The notes: generated by a model not told the origin, from the sequence alone. 32,961 nt of DNA from Ignavibacteriaceae bacterium (GCA_023229425.1 JALNZG010000017.1:1-32961), one strand, 5' to 3'. Positions 7,841 through 16,253 are shown, counted from the stretch's first letter. Made by a program: numbers and translations.

Positions 7841-8281
7841 TTAAACTCCAATATCTTCATTCCACAATTCTGGACATTGTTTGATAAAGTTCGTCATCAT
7901 CTCAATACACGATTCATCATTCAAAACTTCAACTTCAACTCCGCGATCTTTTAACAAAGCTTCATCGCCGAGAAAAGTTTTGTTTTCTCCGATCACGACT
8001 TTTGGAATTCCGTAAAGAAGTATCGCGCCGGTACACATCGGGCAAGGGGAGAGGGTTGTATATAAAGTACATTCGCGATAAACTGAAGCAGGTTGTCTTC
8101 CGGCATTTTCAAAAGCATCCATTTCTCCGTGAAGAATCACACTTCCTTTTTGCACACGGCGGTTGTGTCCATGTCCGATAATTTTTCCATTATGAACGAT
8201 AACAGAACCGATAGGAATTCCTCCTTCGCTTAAACCTTGTTTGGCTTCATCAATTGCGGCTTGCAAAAAAACATCCATCAC
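7841..8281 (-). CDS. Cytosine deaminase, yeast FCY1-like (zinc CDA fold)
   Basis: 146-aa zinc deaminase that should convert cytosine to uracil in the pyrimidine salvage pathway. It closely resembles yeast Fcy1 rather than the amidohydrolase CodA. Zinc ligands are H51, C80 and C83, with proton shuttle E53 (HGEMDAFENAGR and TLSPCPMCTGAILLYGIPKVVIGEN). N40 and the C-terminal W140-N-E-D143-IG correspond to residues that bind the base in Fcy1. Length is normal. The gene begins 5 bases after the stop of the triple-AAA gene, so the two form an operon. ATGATG at the start leaves either methionine possible. Guanine or tRNA-adenosine deaminases are the main alternatives, but the C-terminal WNEDIG favours cytosine. 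Confidence 0.87.
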   Translation of the reverse strand: MMDVFLQAAIDEAKQGLSEGGIPIGSVIVHNGKIIGHGHNRRVQKGSVILHGEMDAFENAGRQPASVYRECTLYTTLSPCPMCTGAILLYGIPKVVIGENKTFLGDEALLKDRGVEVEVLNDESCIEMMTNFIKQCPELWNEDIGV

Positions 8282-8286
8282 TCACC

Positions 8287-11200
8287 TCATTTTATAAATT
8301 CTTGGATATCGATTTTTTGAACATCTTCATAAATGATAGTAATCAATTCATCATCAGAAACATTTACAAAAGCAGAAATGCGTTCTTCCTGGTTTCCGAT
8401 CGCTTTATAAAGAAGATTTCGTGCCGTGCGTGCGTTACCAAAATTTTTGTTTCTATTATCGTAAAGAGTATTAAAATATTCCATTAAGATTTGAAGCGCT
8501 CCTTCATCAAGTTTGTAACCGCTTTTTTCGCTGATGAGTGAAGCAATTTCCAGTAATTGGCGCGGGGGATAATCTTCGAAGGCAAAATAATTTGTGAAGC
8601 GAGATTTTAATCCCGGATTAACGTCAATAAAATCGTTCATCTCTCCGGTATAGCCTGCAACAATAACTGCGAACTTATCTCGGTAATCTTCCATTCGTTT
8701 TAAAAGAGTTTCAATCGCCTCCTGTCCGAAGTCATTTCCGCCACCTCGTGAAAGAGTGTATGCTTCGTCTATAAAAAGCAAACCGCCTAAAGATTTTTCG
8801 ATCATCTCGTCGGTCTTCTTTGCAGTTTGTCCAACATAACCAGCGACCAATCCGGCTCTGTCGGTTTCAACCAAATGACCTTTTTCAAGCAAGCCCATTT
8901 CTTTATAAATTTTTGCAAGCAAACGGGCAACAGTAGTTTTACCAGTTCCCGGATTTCCGAGAAAAACAGAATGAAGATTTTTAGGAAGAACTTTTAAACC
9001 TCTTGCCTCACGCAGTTTTGCAACTTTAAGGCTGTTGATTAGTTTTTCAACTGATTTTTTAACAGAATCAAGTCCCGGCAATTCTTTCAATTCCATCAAA
9101 TATTTTTCAAGTAAATCTTTATCGCCGATGATCTGAATTTTATTTCCTTCTTCTTTAATGGTGTGCAATTCTTGAATATCTTCGGCAAGAATGATTTTCG
9201 TAATCTCTTCGGTTAAATTTTCTTTTTGAATATCTACAATTCGCAAAACTTGTTTTCGGATTGCATTTCCGACAATATTTCTAACAAGCCGTGCATTACC
9301 GAAAGTCTTATCCCGTGTCCGGTAAATTTCATTAAAATATTTGGAAAGTTTTTCTTTTGCTGCTGGGTCAAGTGAAAGATGTTTCTCAGACAATGAATGT
9401 TCCATTATTTTCATCAATTCATCTGGAGTATAATCATCAAAATGAATAAACTTTGTGAACCGGGATTGCATTCCGGGATTGCTATCCAAAAATGATTTCA
9501 TCTGATCGGTATATCCGGCGGCAATAACTATAAATTTTCCCCGGTCGTCTTCCATTCTTTTCAACAAGGTATCAATTGCTTCCTTGCCGAAATCACTTCC
9601 GCTGTCACCGCTTTTTACAAGGGTGTAAGCCTCATCAATAAATAATGTTCCGCCGAGAGAATGATTGATAAGTTCTGTAGTTTTCTCTGCGGTCTTACCG
9701 ACAAAACTTGCAACCAACGCCTGGCGGTCGGCTTCAACTAAATGTCCTTTTCCCAAAATTCCAAGCGCTGCATAAATTTGGCTGAACATTCTTGCCACAG
9801 TTGTTTTACCTGTACCGGGGTTACCGGAAAACACAATGTGGTCACAGAATTTAGTTTGTAAATTTTCTCCTTGCTGTTGATAAAATTTAGCAAGTTTTAC
9901 AAGTTCGGCAATTTCTTTTTTAACAGATGTTAAACCGGTTAGCTGCTCTAACTTTACAAGTGCAATTTTTAGATTCTCATCATCTACTCCAACTTGAAAA
10001 TCTTTACCAGAAGAAGTTTTTAGGATTGCTTGAATGTCTTCCTGCATAATAGTTGACAGTGTCTTTTTGTTCCGCTCGACTGCAGCAAGTTTAGAACTTC
10101 TTTTGCCGACTTGCATTTTAGCATTGTTATAAAGCGTGCGAACCAATCGAGCATTGCCAAAAGTTTTATCACGTTTGCGGTAGAGTTTGGTAAATTCTTT
10201 TTCTAATTCCTGGCATGCTTCTGCTGAAATAATGTACTCTTCTTTTTTCGCCATTTGCTTAAATATTTCTATCAATTCTTCGGGGGCATAATCTTCAAAA
10301 ACAAAATTGTGTGAAAATCTTGATTTCATTCCGGGATTAGACTCAAGGAAACCATTCATTTCATCTGTGTATCCGGCAACGATAACGGCAAATTCTCCGG
10401 CTTTATCTTCCATTCTTTTAAGTAAAGTATCAATTGCTTCCTGTCCGAAATCATTTCCGCCCCCTTTTTTTACAAGGGTGTAAGCTTCATCAATAAAAAG
10501 AACTCCGCCAAGTGCATCGGTAATAAGTTTGTCGGTTTTTTGCGCTGTCTCTCCGATGTACTGACCGACTAAAGCAGCGCGGTCAACTTCCACAATGTGA
10601 CCTTTTTCCAGCAAACCCATCGCTTTAAAAATATTTCCAAGCAATCGGGCAATAGTAGTTTTGCCTGTTCCCGGGTTACCGAGAAAAACTGTATGAAGAG
10701 AAATACCTTCTTGAGTTTTCAGTCCAAGTTTTTTTCTTTCATTTATGAAGGTAAGGTAATCAACAAAATCGCGCATCGCTTGTTTAATGTTTTTTAATCC
10801 GGTAAATGCACCAAGTTCTTTTAATAATTGTTCGATGGATTTTTCTCCATCAATAATTTCTTCAGGCTCACTCTGTGCCGGTGGGATTTCATTTTTCGGT
10901 TTTGTGTCTGAGATACCGATAGAAGAGTCTTTCGTTTTAATTTCAATTTCTTCGGTGTTAACAATTTCTTGGGACCCGATAAGAAACCAACGCGAACAAG
11001 TAAACTCACCATTCAAATAAATATCTGCTCTTCCTTGTCCACGCTGCCAAAATCCCGTGGTATCAGTTCCCCAGCTTTGTACAAACTCAAAATGGCTCCA
11101 ATGCTTATCTACATTTATCGTAAAAGTATATTTTCCAACCTCTTCATCATTTAAATACCAGACAGCAGTTCCTTCAACAACCACGTCGGCATAATTATAA

Positions 11201-12255
11201 TAGGGATTGGTAACAACAACTTCAATACCGATGTAACGAATTTTTTCTTCATGGAATTGGTAAAGATAATTTCTTTTTTTTGCACGAAGATTTTCTATAA
11301 GATCAAAGGTTTTAGCATAAAGGGGAGTATGTTTTGATACTTCCGCAGTAACGAAATCTGTCCGCTTCGTTATGGTTTTTGCAACAGATTTTTTTTTGAT
11401 TTCTTTTTCAGAAGGAAGTTCTGCAAAGGCAGATTCTTTTTCCTGGGTCACTTGGGGAGTAAAAATTTCCTCTTTATCAATTATTTTCGAAAATAATGTT
11501 TGGAACTTTGGATCGTCTTTGAGATCCTTTTGATATTCATTTGCTTTTGACAAAGCCTTTTTAAATTGAAATAACGCCAGCAATGTTTCAAGTTCTAGAA
11601 TTTTTGCTTGAGGAAATAACTCAGACTTTGAACCATCGGATAAGAATTTATTCAATGCCCACAAAGAATACCAATATTCTTTTATTTTGAAAGCCTCGGA
11701 AGCTTCTTGAAAATAATTTTTATCTTTTTCTTTACTTAACAATTTTGTAAGAAAAGTACTTTTTTGGCCAGCCGCCGCACGATACCAAAGACGAAGTTTT
11801 TGTGATTCTTCATTTAAAGGATTCGGATTGATAAAAACAGAAGATTCGAAAACATCGAGCGCTTCAGTATATTTTCCAAGTCCCGCCAGGCATTGAGCTT
11901 TATAATGTAAAGCTTTTTCAATTGAAATTTCTTCTTTGAAGATCACATAATTTAGGTCTTGAATTGCTCCCTCATAAATTCCAAGCCGAAGCAATATATA
12001 TCCGCGGTAAAGATGGGGGAAAGCTTTTTCTTCTTCAATTTGGCATGCAAGATCCGCATATTCTAAAGCGGATGCGGAATTTCCGTTTTCTAAAAATGCC
12101 CAGGCAAGACAAACTACTGTACGGTAATCATTTTGTCTTTGCTCATAAATTTTTTGAGCTGCTGTTAAAGCCATTCGGAATCGCCCTTGCTCTAAGTGCT
12201 CGAATGCTTCTTTCAGTAATTCTTCAAAATCGTCTGTAGCGTTAAAAGAATTCAT
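8287..12255 (-). CDS. TPR protein with three tandem CbbX/SpoVK-type AAA+ ATPase domains
   Basis: Very large (1322 aa) predicted cytoplasmic ATPase. Residues 1 to about 260 are TPR-like helices (for example FEHLEQGRFRMALTAAQKIY and KAQCLAGLGKYTEALDVFE). A charged linker with KKKSVAKTITK follows. Residues about 335-430 form a beta-rich, aromatic domain I do not recognise (VEGTAVWYLNDEEVGKYTF, then WQRGQGRADIYLNGEF). Three AAA+ modules follow with Walker A GNPGTGKT starting at 526, 811 and 1100 and Walker B LFIDEAYTL near 586, 871 and 1160. Each has a GYT...NPG(M/L)(K/Q)SRF segment. All three P-loops look intact. The modules are of the CbbX (red-type Rubisco activase) and T7SS EccA kind, but no Rubisco or ESX gene is near. 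It precedes the cytosine deaminase gene. A remodelling role is inferred; the substrate is unknown. Confidence 0.9.
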   Translation of the reverse strand: MNSFNATDDFEELLKEAFEHLEQGRFRMALTAAQKIYEQRQNDYRTVVCLAWAFLENGNSASALEYADLACQIEEEKAFPHLYRGYILLRLGIYEGAIQDLNYVIFKEEISIEKALHYKAQCLAGLGKYTEALDVFESSVFINPNPLNEESQKLRLWYRAAAGQKSTFLTKLLSKEKDKNYFQEASEAFKIKEYWYSLWALNKFLSDGSKSELFPQAKILELETLLALFQFKKALSKANEYQKDLKDDPKFQTLFSKIIDKEEIFTPQVTQEKESAFAELPSEKEIKKKSVAKTITKRTDFVTAEVSKHTPLYAKTFDLIENLRAKKRNYLYQFHEEKIRYIGIEVVVTNPYYNYADVVVEGTAVWYLNDEEVGKYTFTINVDKHWSHFEFVQSWGTDTTGFWQRGQGRADIYLNGEFTCSRWFLIGSQEIVNTEEIEIKTKDSSIGISDTKPKNEIPPAQSEPEEIIDGEKSIEQLLKELGAFTGLKNIKQAMRDFVDYLTFINERKKLGLKTQEGISLHTVFLGNPGTGKTTIARLLGNIFKAMGLLEKGHIVEVDRAALVGQYIGETAQKTDKLITDALGGVLFIDEAYTLVKKGGGNDFGQEAIDTLLKRMEDKAGEFAVIVAGYTDEMNGFLESNPGMKSRFSHNFVFEDYAPEELIEIFKQMAKKEEYIISAEACQELEKEFTKLYRKRDKTFGNARLVRTLYNNAKMQVGKRSSKLAAVERNKKTLSTIMQEDIQAILKTSSGKDFQVGVDDENLKIALVKLEQLTGLTSVKKEIAELVKLAKFYQQQGENLQTKFCDHIVFSGNPGTGKTTVARMFSQIYAALGILGKGHLVEADRQALVASFVGKTAEKTTELINHSLGGTLFIDEAYTLVKSGDSGSDFGKEAIDTLLKRMEDDRGKFIVIAAGYTDQMKSFLDSNPGMQSRFTKFIHFDDYTPDELMKIMEHSLSEKHLSLDPAAKEKLSKYFNEIYRTRDKTFGNARLVRNIVGNAIRKQVLRIVDIQKENLTEEITKIILAEDIQELHTIKEEGNKIQIIGDKDLLEKYLMELKELPGLDSVKKSVEKLINSLKVAKLREARGLKVLPKNLHSVFLGNPGTGKTTVARLLAKIYKEMGLLEKGHLVETDRAGLVAGYVGQTAKKTDEMIEKSLGGLLFIDEAYTLSRGGGNDFGQEAIETLLKRMEDYRDKFAVIVAGYTGEMNDFIDVNPGLKSRFTNYFAFEDYPPRQLLEIASLISEKSGYKLDEGALQILMEYFNTLYDNRNKNFGNARTARNLLYKAIGNQEERISAFVNVSDDELITIIYEDVQKIDIQEFIK

Positions 12256-12333
12256 ACCTTAATAATTTTTTTGTTAATGTTTAAAAATATAAAGATAAAG
12301 TTGATTGAGAAAGAGTTTAGGAAGATTTAAAAC

Positions 12334-12365
12334 AAAAAAGGCGAAGATTTCTCTCCGCCTTTTTT
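12334..12365 (-). terminator. Rho-independent terminator of groESL
   Basis: Arms AAAAAAGGCG (12334-12343) and CGCCTTTTTT (12356-12365) give a 10-bp stem with a 12-base loop just after groEL. On the minus strand the hairpin ends in a run of T. The sequence is symmetric enough to work in both directions. Confidence 0.9.
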
Positions 12366-12381
12366 AAGTGAGTTCGAACGA

Positions 12382-14022
12382 TTAATACATTCCGTCCATA
12401 CCGCCCATTCCTCCGGGAGGCATAGAAGGCATAGATTTATCTTTTTCTTTTTGTTCGTAAACAACAGCTTCTGTAGTAAGAAGCAAAGCAGAAACAGAAG
12501 CGGCATTTTCTAATGCAGTTCTGGCTACTTTTGTAGGATCAATAACGCCGGCTTTAACCAGGTTTTCATATTTCTCTGTTTGAGCGTTAAATCCATAATC
12601 ATCTTTTCCTTCTCTAACTTTTTGAAGGATTACAGAACCCTCAAGACCGGCATTGAAAACGATTTGTCTCAATGGTTCTTCAAGAGATTTTCTGATGATC
12701 TGAATACCGGTTGTTTGGTCTTCATTATCGCCTTTTAATTTATCGAGGATAGAAATTGCACGGATGAAAGCTACACCGCCTCCGGGAACAATTCCTTCTT
12801 CAACAGCTGCGCGGGTTGCATGTAGAGCATCTTCAACGCGGGCTTTCTTTTCTTTCATTTCGATTTCAGTAGAAGCGCCGATCTTCAATACAGCGACACC
12901 ACCTGAAAGTTTGGCAAGACGTTCTTGCAATTTTTCTTTGTCGTAATCTGAAGTTGTTTTCTCGATTTGAACTTTAATCTCATTAATTCTCTTCTTGATA
13001 TCTTCAGTTTTGCCAGCGCCTTCAACGATCGTGCAATTATCTTTATCAATTACGATTTTTGCAGCTTGTCCTAAATAAGCGATGGTTGCGTTTTCAAGTT
13101 TGAAACCTCTTTCTTCAGAGATAACCGTACCGTTAGTAAGAACAGCGATATCTTCCAACATTGCTTTTCTTCTATCGCCAAAGCCTGGGGCTTTAACGGC
13201 AGCAACTTTTAAAGTTCCTCTTAATTTATTAACAACTAAAGTTGCTAAAGCTTCGCCTTCGAGATCTTCAGCAATAATTACAAGAGCTTTTCCTTGTTGA
13301 GCAACTTTTTCAAGTACAGGGAGAAGGTCTTTCATTGCAGAGATTTTTTTGTCGTGAATTAAGATGAAAGGAGTTTCTAATTCGACTTCCATAGTTTCGG
13401 CATTAGTAACAAAATAAGGAGAAATGTATCCGCGGTCGAACTGCATTCCTTCTACAACTTCTAAACTGGTTTCTGCCGATTTGCTTTCTTCAACGGTGAT
13501 TACGCCGTCTTTGCCGACTTTTTCCATTGCATCAGCAATTAAATTACCGATGGTTTGGTCGCTGTTAGCAGAGATAGATGCAACTTGAGCGATTTCTGTT
13601 CTACCTTCAACAGGTCTGCTCATTATTTTCAAAAATTCAACAACTTTTGTGACTGAAAGATCAATACCGCGTTTTAAATCCATAGGATTTGCGCCTGCAG
13701 TAACATTCTTCAATCCTTCGCGGTAAATTGCTTGAGCTAAAACAGTAGCGGTTGTTGTTCCGTCTCCGGCAACATCGCTTGTTTTAGAAGCAACTTCGCG
13801 AACCATCTGAGCGCCCATATTTTCTACGGGATCGTCAAGTTCAATTTCTTTAGCAACGGAAACACCATCTTTAGTTACAGTTGGTGCACCGAATTTTTTT
13901 TCTAAAATTACGTTACGACCTTTTGGTCCTAAAGTAACTTTTACGGCATTCGCCAATTTGTCCACACCTTTTTTAATTTTGGCGCGGGCTTCAACATCAT
14001 ATTCAATTAATTTGGATGACAT
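12382..14022 (-). CDS. groEL: GroEL chaperonin (60 kDa)
   Basis: 546-aa chaperonin subunit that forms the double heptameric ring which folds proteins with GroES and ATP in the cytoplasm. Family motifs are present throughout: KLANAVKVTLGPKGRNVILEK near the start, the ATPase segment VAGDGTTTATVLAQ with D87, and EEGIVPGGGVAFIRA. The tail is short and glycine/methionine-rich and ends GGMGGMDGMY. It sits 20 bases after groES with GAGGAG just before its ATG, so the two genes form one transcript ending at the 12334-12365 hairpin. Regulation is by the CIRCE operator upstream of groES. Nothing looks unusual. Confidence 0.99.
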   Translation of the reverse strand: MSSKLIEYDVEARAKIKKGVDKLANAVKVTLGPKGRNVILEKKFGAPTVTKDGVSVAKEIELDDPVENMGAQMVREVASKTSDVAGDGTTTATVLAQAIYREGLKNVTAGANPMDLKRGIDLSVTKVVEFLKIMSRPVEGRTEIAQVASISANSDQTIGNLIADAMEKVGKDGVITVEESKSAETSLEVVEGMQFDRGYISPYFVTNAETMEVELETPFILIHDKKISAMKDLLPVLEKVAQQGKALVIIAEDLEGEALATLVVNKLRGTLKVAAVKAPGFGDRRKAMLEDIAVLTNGTVISEERGFKLENATIAYLGQAAKIVIDKDNCTIVEGAGKTEDIKKRINEIKVQIEKTTSDYDKEKLQERLAKLSGGVAVLKIGASTEIEMKEKKARVEDALHATRAAVEEGIVPGGGVAFIRAISILDKLKGDNEDQTTGIQIIRKSLEEPLRQIVFNAGLEGSVILQKVREGKDDYGFNAQTEKYENLVKAGVIDPTKVARTALENAASVSALLLTTEAVVYEQKEKDKSMPSMPPGGMGGMDGMY

Positions 14023-14042
14023 ATTTTATAACTCCTCGTTAT

Positions 14043-14339
14043 TTATTTAATAATTGCAAAAATGTCGCTTTCGCGCATAATTAGGTATTCTTCCCCTTCA
14101 ACAGTAACTTCTGTTCCGCTGTACTTGCCATAAAGTACTTTATCGCCTACTTTAACGGTAGTAGCGGTAACTTTTCCCTCATCGCTTACTTTACCGGTAC
14201 CAACTGCAACAACAGTTCCTTCAATTGGTTTTTCTTTTGCGGTATCCGGAAGGAATAATCCGCCTTTTGTTTTTTCTTCCGCTTCGAGTGGTTTTATAAT
14301 TACTCGATCATGCAACGGTTGCAAATTGATTTTACTCAT
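14043..14339 (-). CDS. groES: GroES co-chaperonin (10 kDa)
   Basis: 98-aa lid of the GroEL ring. It starts with INLQPLHDRVIIKPLEAEEKTKGGLFLPDTAKEKP, which includes the mobile loop that docks on GroEL, and ends with the usual EEYLIMRESDIFAII. Length is normal. AAGGAGAT lies directly upstream of the ATG, the strongest ribosome binding site in this region. It is the first gene of the groES-groEL operon, with a promoter and CIRCE operator 55-110 bases upstream. Confidence 0.99.
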   Translation of the reverse strand: MSKINLQPLHDRVIIKPLEAEEKTKGGLFLPDTAKEKPIEGTVVAVGTGKVSDEGKVTATTVKVGDKVLYGKYSGTEVTVEGEEYLIMRESDIFAIIK

Positions 14340-14393
14340 AGAGAAAATCTCCTTTTTTTATTGATTAATGATTTTTGCCCGAAGGCAGTTTGA

Positions 14394-14420
14394 TTAGCAC
14401 TCATAATTAACGACTGCTAA
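14394..14420 (-). promoter_or_regulatory. CIRCE operator for HrcA
   Basis: TTAGCACTC and GACTGCTAA are separated by exactly 9 bases. The CIRCE consensus is TTAGCACTC-N9-GAGTGCTAA, so there is one mismatch in the right arm. It lies 54 bases upstream of groES, between the promoter and the gene. HrcA binding there should hold groESL down until heat stress. hrcA itself is not in the window. Confidence 0.95.
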
Positions 14421-14447
14421 ATTAAAGAATCTGTGGTTCAATGTCAA
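14421..14447 (-). promoter_or_regulatory. Sigma-70-like promoter of groESL
   Basis: On the minus strand a perfect TTGACA (14442-14447) is followed by TTTAAT (14421-14426, spacer 15) or TAATTT (14419-14424, spacer 17). The CIRCE operator begins right at the -10 element, the usual place for repression. Confidence 0.7.
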
Positions 14448-14493
14448 GATAAAATGTGTGGTAGAAAAGTTTGGCACAACTAACACTAAACTT

Positions 14494-14539
14494 AAAGCCC
14501 TGAAAGGGCAAAATATATCAACTCAGGGCGAAGCCCTGA
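14494..14539. repeat. Two solitary REP-like hairpins of the GCCCTGAAAGGGC family
   Basis: 14494-14509 reads AAAGCCCTGAAAGGGC, with arms GCCCT / AGGGC. 14523-14539 has arms TCAGGGC / GCCCTGA around GAA. They stand between the groESL promoter and the larger inverted element at 14561-14700. Confidence 0.8.
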
Positions 14540-14560
14540 AAAAAAGAACACAGAAATGAG

Positions 14561-14700
14561 AAAGCCCTGAAAGGGCGGGATAACTTCCGGATTTTTCTAA
14601 TGAAGATAATTATTGCGCCCTTGCAGGGGCTTGTTTGATAATGGATTTATTTTCATAGGGCTGCGCCCTATGTTGACGGATACCGCCCTTTCAGGGCTTT
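14561..14700. repeat. 140-bp inverted-repeat element (BIME/MITE-like)
   Basis: The ends are perfect 18-base inverted copies: AAAGCCCTGAAAGGGCGG at 14561-14578 and its complement at 14683-14700. Each end is itself a hairpin. Inside are a variant copy in the second orientation (14615-14633, GCGCCCTTGCAGGGGC) and a perfect hairpin at 14654-14672 with arms CATAGGGC / GCCCTATG. No coding sequence is present. This is the layout of bacterial interspersed REP pairs. Confidence 0.85.
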
Positions 14701-14732
14701 GTTAGATTTGTTCTCATAAAAAATTGATGTAT

Positions 14733-14752
14733 GGAGCGGTCGTGACCGCTCC
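14733..14752. repeat. Perfect palindrome of a second repeat family
   Basis: Arms GGAGCGGTC / GACCGCTCC close a 2-base loop. A shorter relative (GCGGC / GCCGC) occurs at 17551-17562. It lies about 100 bases before the MNT gene. Between 14753 and 14850 I see nothing else. Confidence 0.8.
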
Positions 14753-14850
14753 GATTTAACGGACGACAAATAATTGATTGTTGCCTCTAATCTTTTGCCT
14801 GCTTATATTTCATCAAGTAGAATTTATCATTTTAATTTCAAGAAAGATTT

Positions 14851-15165
14851 ATGTTAAGTGAAACTACAGTAACGCAAATAAAAGAAATTTTATTATCCGG
14901 GTTGCAGTTAAACAAAATTATTCTTTTTGGCTCTCAAGTTCGCGGTACGGCTGATGAAAGAAGCGATATTGACCTTTTGGTTGTTACTCCAAACATAAAT
15001 GACCGTTACGCATTGATGAGGGAATTAAGGGGGAAATTATTACCTCTAAAATATGCTTTTGATGTTATAGCTATAACTCCTGAAGAATTTGAACGCGATA
15101 GGGACATACCGGGAACAATTTCACGTTACGCTTCTCTTGAAGGAGAAATAATCTATGAAGCCTAA
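14851..15165 (+). CDS. MNT-type minimal nucleotidyltransferase (antitoxin of an MNT-HEPN pair)
   Basis: 104-aa protein with the minimal nucleotidyltransferase signature: G27-S28 in FGSQVRGTADERSDIDLL and the metal-binding pair D39-I-D41. In MntA-HepT systems this enzyme AMPylates, and so silences, the HEPN ribonuclease. That is knowledge from studied homologues, not shown here. The key catalytic residues are all kept. The gene overlaps the HEPN gene by 11 bases, which implies translational coupling. AAGAAAG lies about 5 bases before the ATG. It follows the REP cluster. Confidence 0.9.
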   Translation: MLSETTVTQIKEILLSGLQLNKIILFGSQVRGTADERSDIDLLVVTPNINDRYALMRELRGKLLPLKYAFDVIAITPEEFERDRDIPGTISRYASLEGEIIYEA

Positions 15166-15589
15166 AGAAGAGGATTTATTAGAAAAGACCAAACAGTGGA
15201 TCGAAATTGCTGAAGAAGATTTTCGCTTTGCCAAATTTGGGCTAACTATGGCTTCAAATGTTCCCTATAGATTGATAGCTTTTCATTGTCAACAATGCGC
15301 TGAGAAATATGTTAAAGCCCTTTTAGTTTTTCATTGCATTGATTTTCCTTATACGCACAGTATTGAAAAACTTTTAGAACTTACTCCCAAAGAATATGCT
15401 CTCTCTATAGTTTTGGCAGATGCAAGAGTTTTATCAGATTATGCTGTGTCTAAAAGATACCCTGATTTTTATAAGAAACTTTCAAAAGAAGAAACGCTTA
15501 AAGCAATTGAAATTACAGAATTAATCAGAAAAGAGATTAATAAATGTTTTCTAAGTAAGGGGTTTAATTTTCTTAGTGATATTGACTAA
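15155..15589 (+). CDS. HEPN-domain protein (toxin of an MNT-HEPN pair)
   Basis: 144-aa helical HEPN protein, Pfam HEPN type. The family segment IAFHCQQCAEKYVKALL and the later SKRYPDFYKKLS are both typical. R39 and H44 are spaced R-x4-H, as in HEPN ribonuclease sites, but in this subgroup the position of the catalytic motif varies, so activity is uncertain. GAAGGAG lies about 11 bases upstream of the ATG within the end of the MNT gene. The coupled order MNT then HEPN is a standard toxin-antitoxin layout. It is a different HEPN family from the LA2681-like protein at 3380-5023. Confidence 0.88.
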   Translation: MKPKEEDLLEKTKQWIEIAEEDFRFAKFGLTMASNVPYRLIAFHCQQCAEKYVKALLVFHCIDFPYTHSIEKLLELTPKEYALSIVLADARVLSDYAVSKRYPDFYKKLSKEETLKAIEITELIRKEINKCFLSKGFNFLSDID

Positions 15590-15629
15590 AGAATTTTAAC
15601 GAACTAAGTTGGAACGGGGAAAACAAAGA

Positions 15630-15659
15630 GAGGTTCATTTTTTAGTAAAAATGAACCTC
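15630..15659 (-). terminator. Terminator of the tyrS-pdaD transcript
   Basis: A 13-bp stem (15630-15642 with 15647-15659) closes a 4-base loop 17 bases past the pdaD stop. On the minus strand it is followed by TCTTTGTTTT. It also lies between convergent genes and may stop transcription from the HEPN gene. Confidence 0.8.
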
Positions 15660-15675
15660 AAAAAAAGGAAAAAAT

Positions 15676-16221
15676 TTACGGAAGCAGGACAGCAACAGAG
15701 ATTACTGTCGTCCAAAGTCCGGTTTTTTCGCCTTCGGCAGATTGTGTAACGTTAAATGACTTAACGATCTTCCCGGACATTTTATAAATATCTTCACGTT
15801 CGTTCCAATCTTTATTAGAATCAAACTCAACTCCAAGAGTTGTAGCGAGCATGGTAGCGGCTAAATCCTCCGCGTATTCGCCGGCAACTTTTTCTGTTTC
15901 ACCAAAAGGATGATGTTCGGATAAATAGCCATACTGATCCGGGTCAGCCGGTAGAGCAACGCCAATTGATGTGGCGATCAATCTGTTTGGTTCGTTTGTG
16001 GAATTTCTTGCCATAACGCAGAATGTAATTTGTCCGGCTTGCAATTCTTTTAATCCTTCTTCTTTAGAAATGCGTTTACATCCGCCTGGAAAAATACTGC
16101 TTACGGTAACTAAGTTGCATTTTTCAATTCCTGAACTGCGTAATGCCATTTCAAAAGATGCAAGATAATCTTTGTGTCTTCCGACTCCCTTGGTAAAAAA
16201 TATTTTTTGTGGTACGTACAA
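15676..16221 (-). CDS. pdaD: Pyruvoyl-dependent arginine decarboxylase
   Basis: 181-aa proenzyme that turns arginine into agmatine, the first step of polyamine synthesis. It should cut itself between S41 and S42 in LVTVSSIFPGGCK, making S42 the pyruvoyl group of the alpha chain. The N-terminal YVPQKIFFTKGVGRHKDYLASFE and the later GYLSEHHPFGETEK are typical of archaeal, chlamydial and Chlorobi-type enzymes. The start is TTG, with CGGAG 8 bases upstream, the best Shine-Dalgarno spacing available. It lies 32 bases after tyrS and is probably read from the same transcript, ending at the hairpin at 15630-15659. Confidence 0.95.
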   Translation of the reverse strand: MYVPQKIFFTKGVGRHKDYLASFEMALRSSGIEKCNLVTVSSIFPGGCKRISKEEGLKELQAGQITFCVMARNSTNEPNRLIATSIGVALPADPDQYGYLSEHHPFGETEKVAGEYAEDLAATMLATTLGVEFDSNKDWNEREDIYKMSGKIVKSFNVTQSAEGEKTGLWTTVISVAVLLP

Positions 16222-16253
16222 TTTCTCAACTCCGTGTAAAAATAAATAAAAAC

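Noticed and set aside
8287..12255. Red-type Rubisco activase CbbX
   Set aside because: The AAA modules are of the CbbX type, but there are three of them with a TPR half, and no Rubisco or Calvin cycle gene is nearby.
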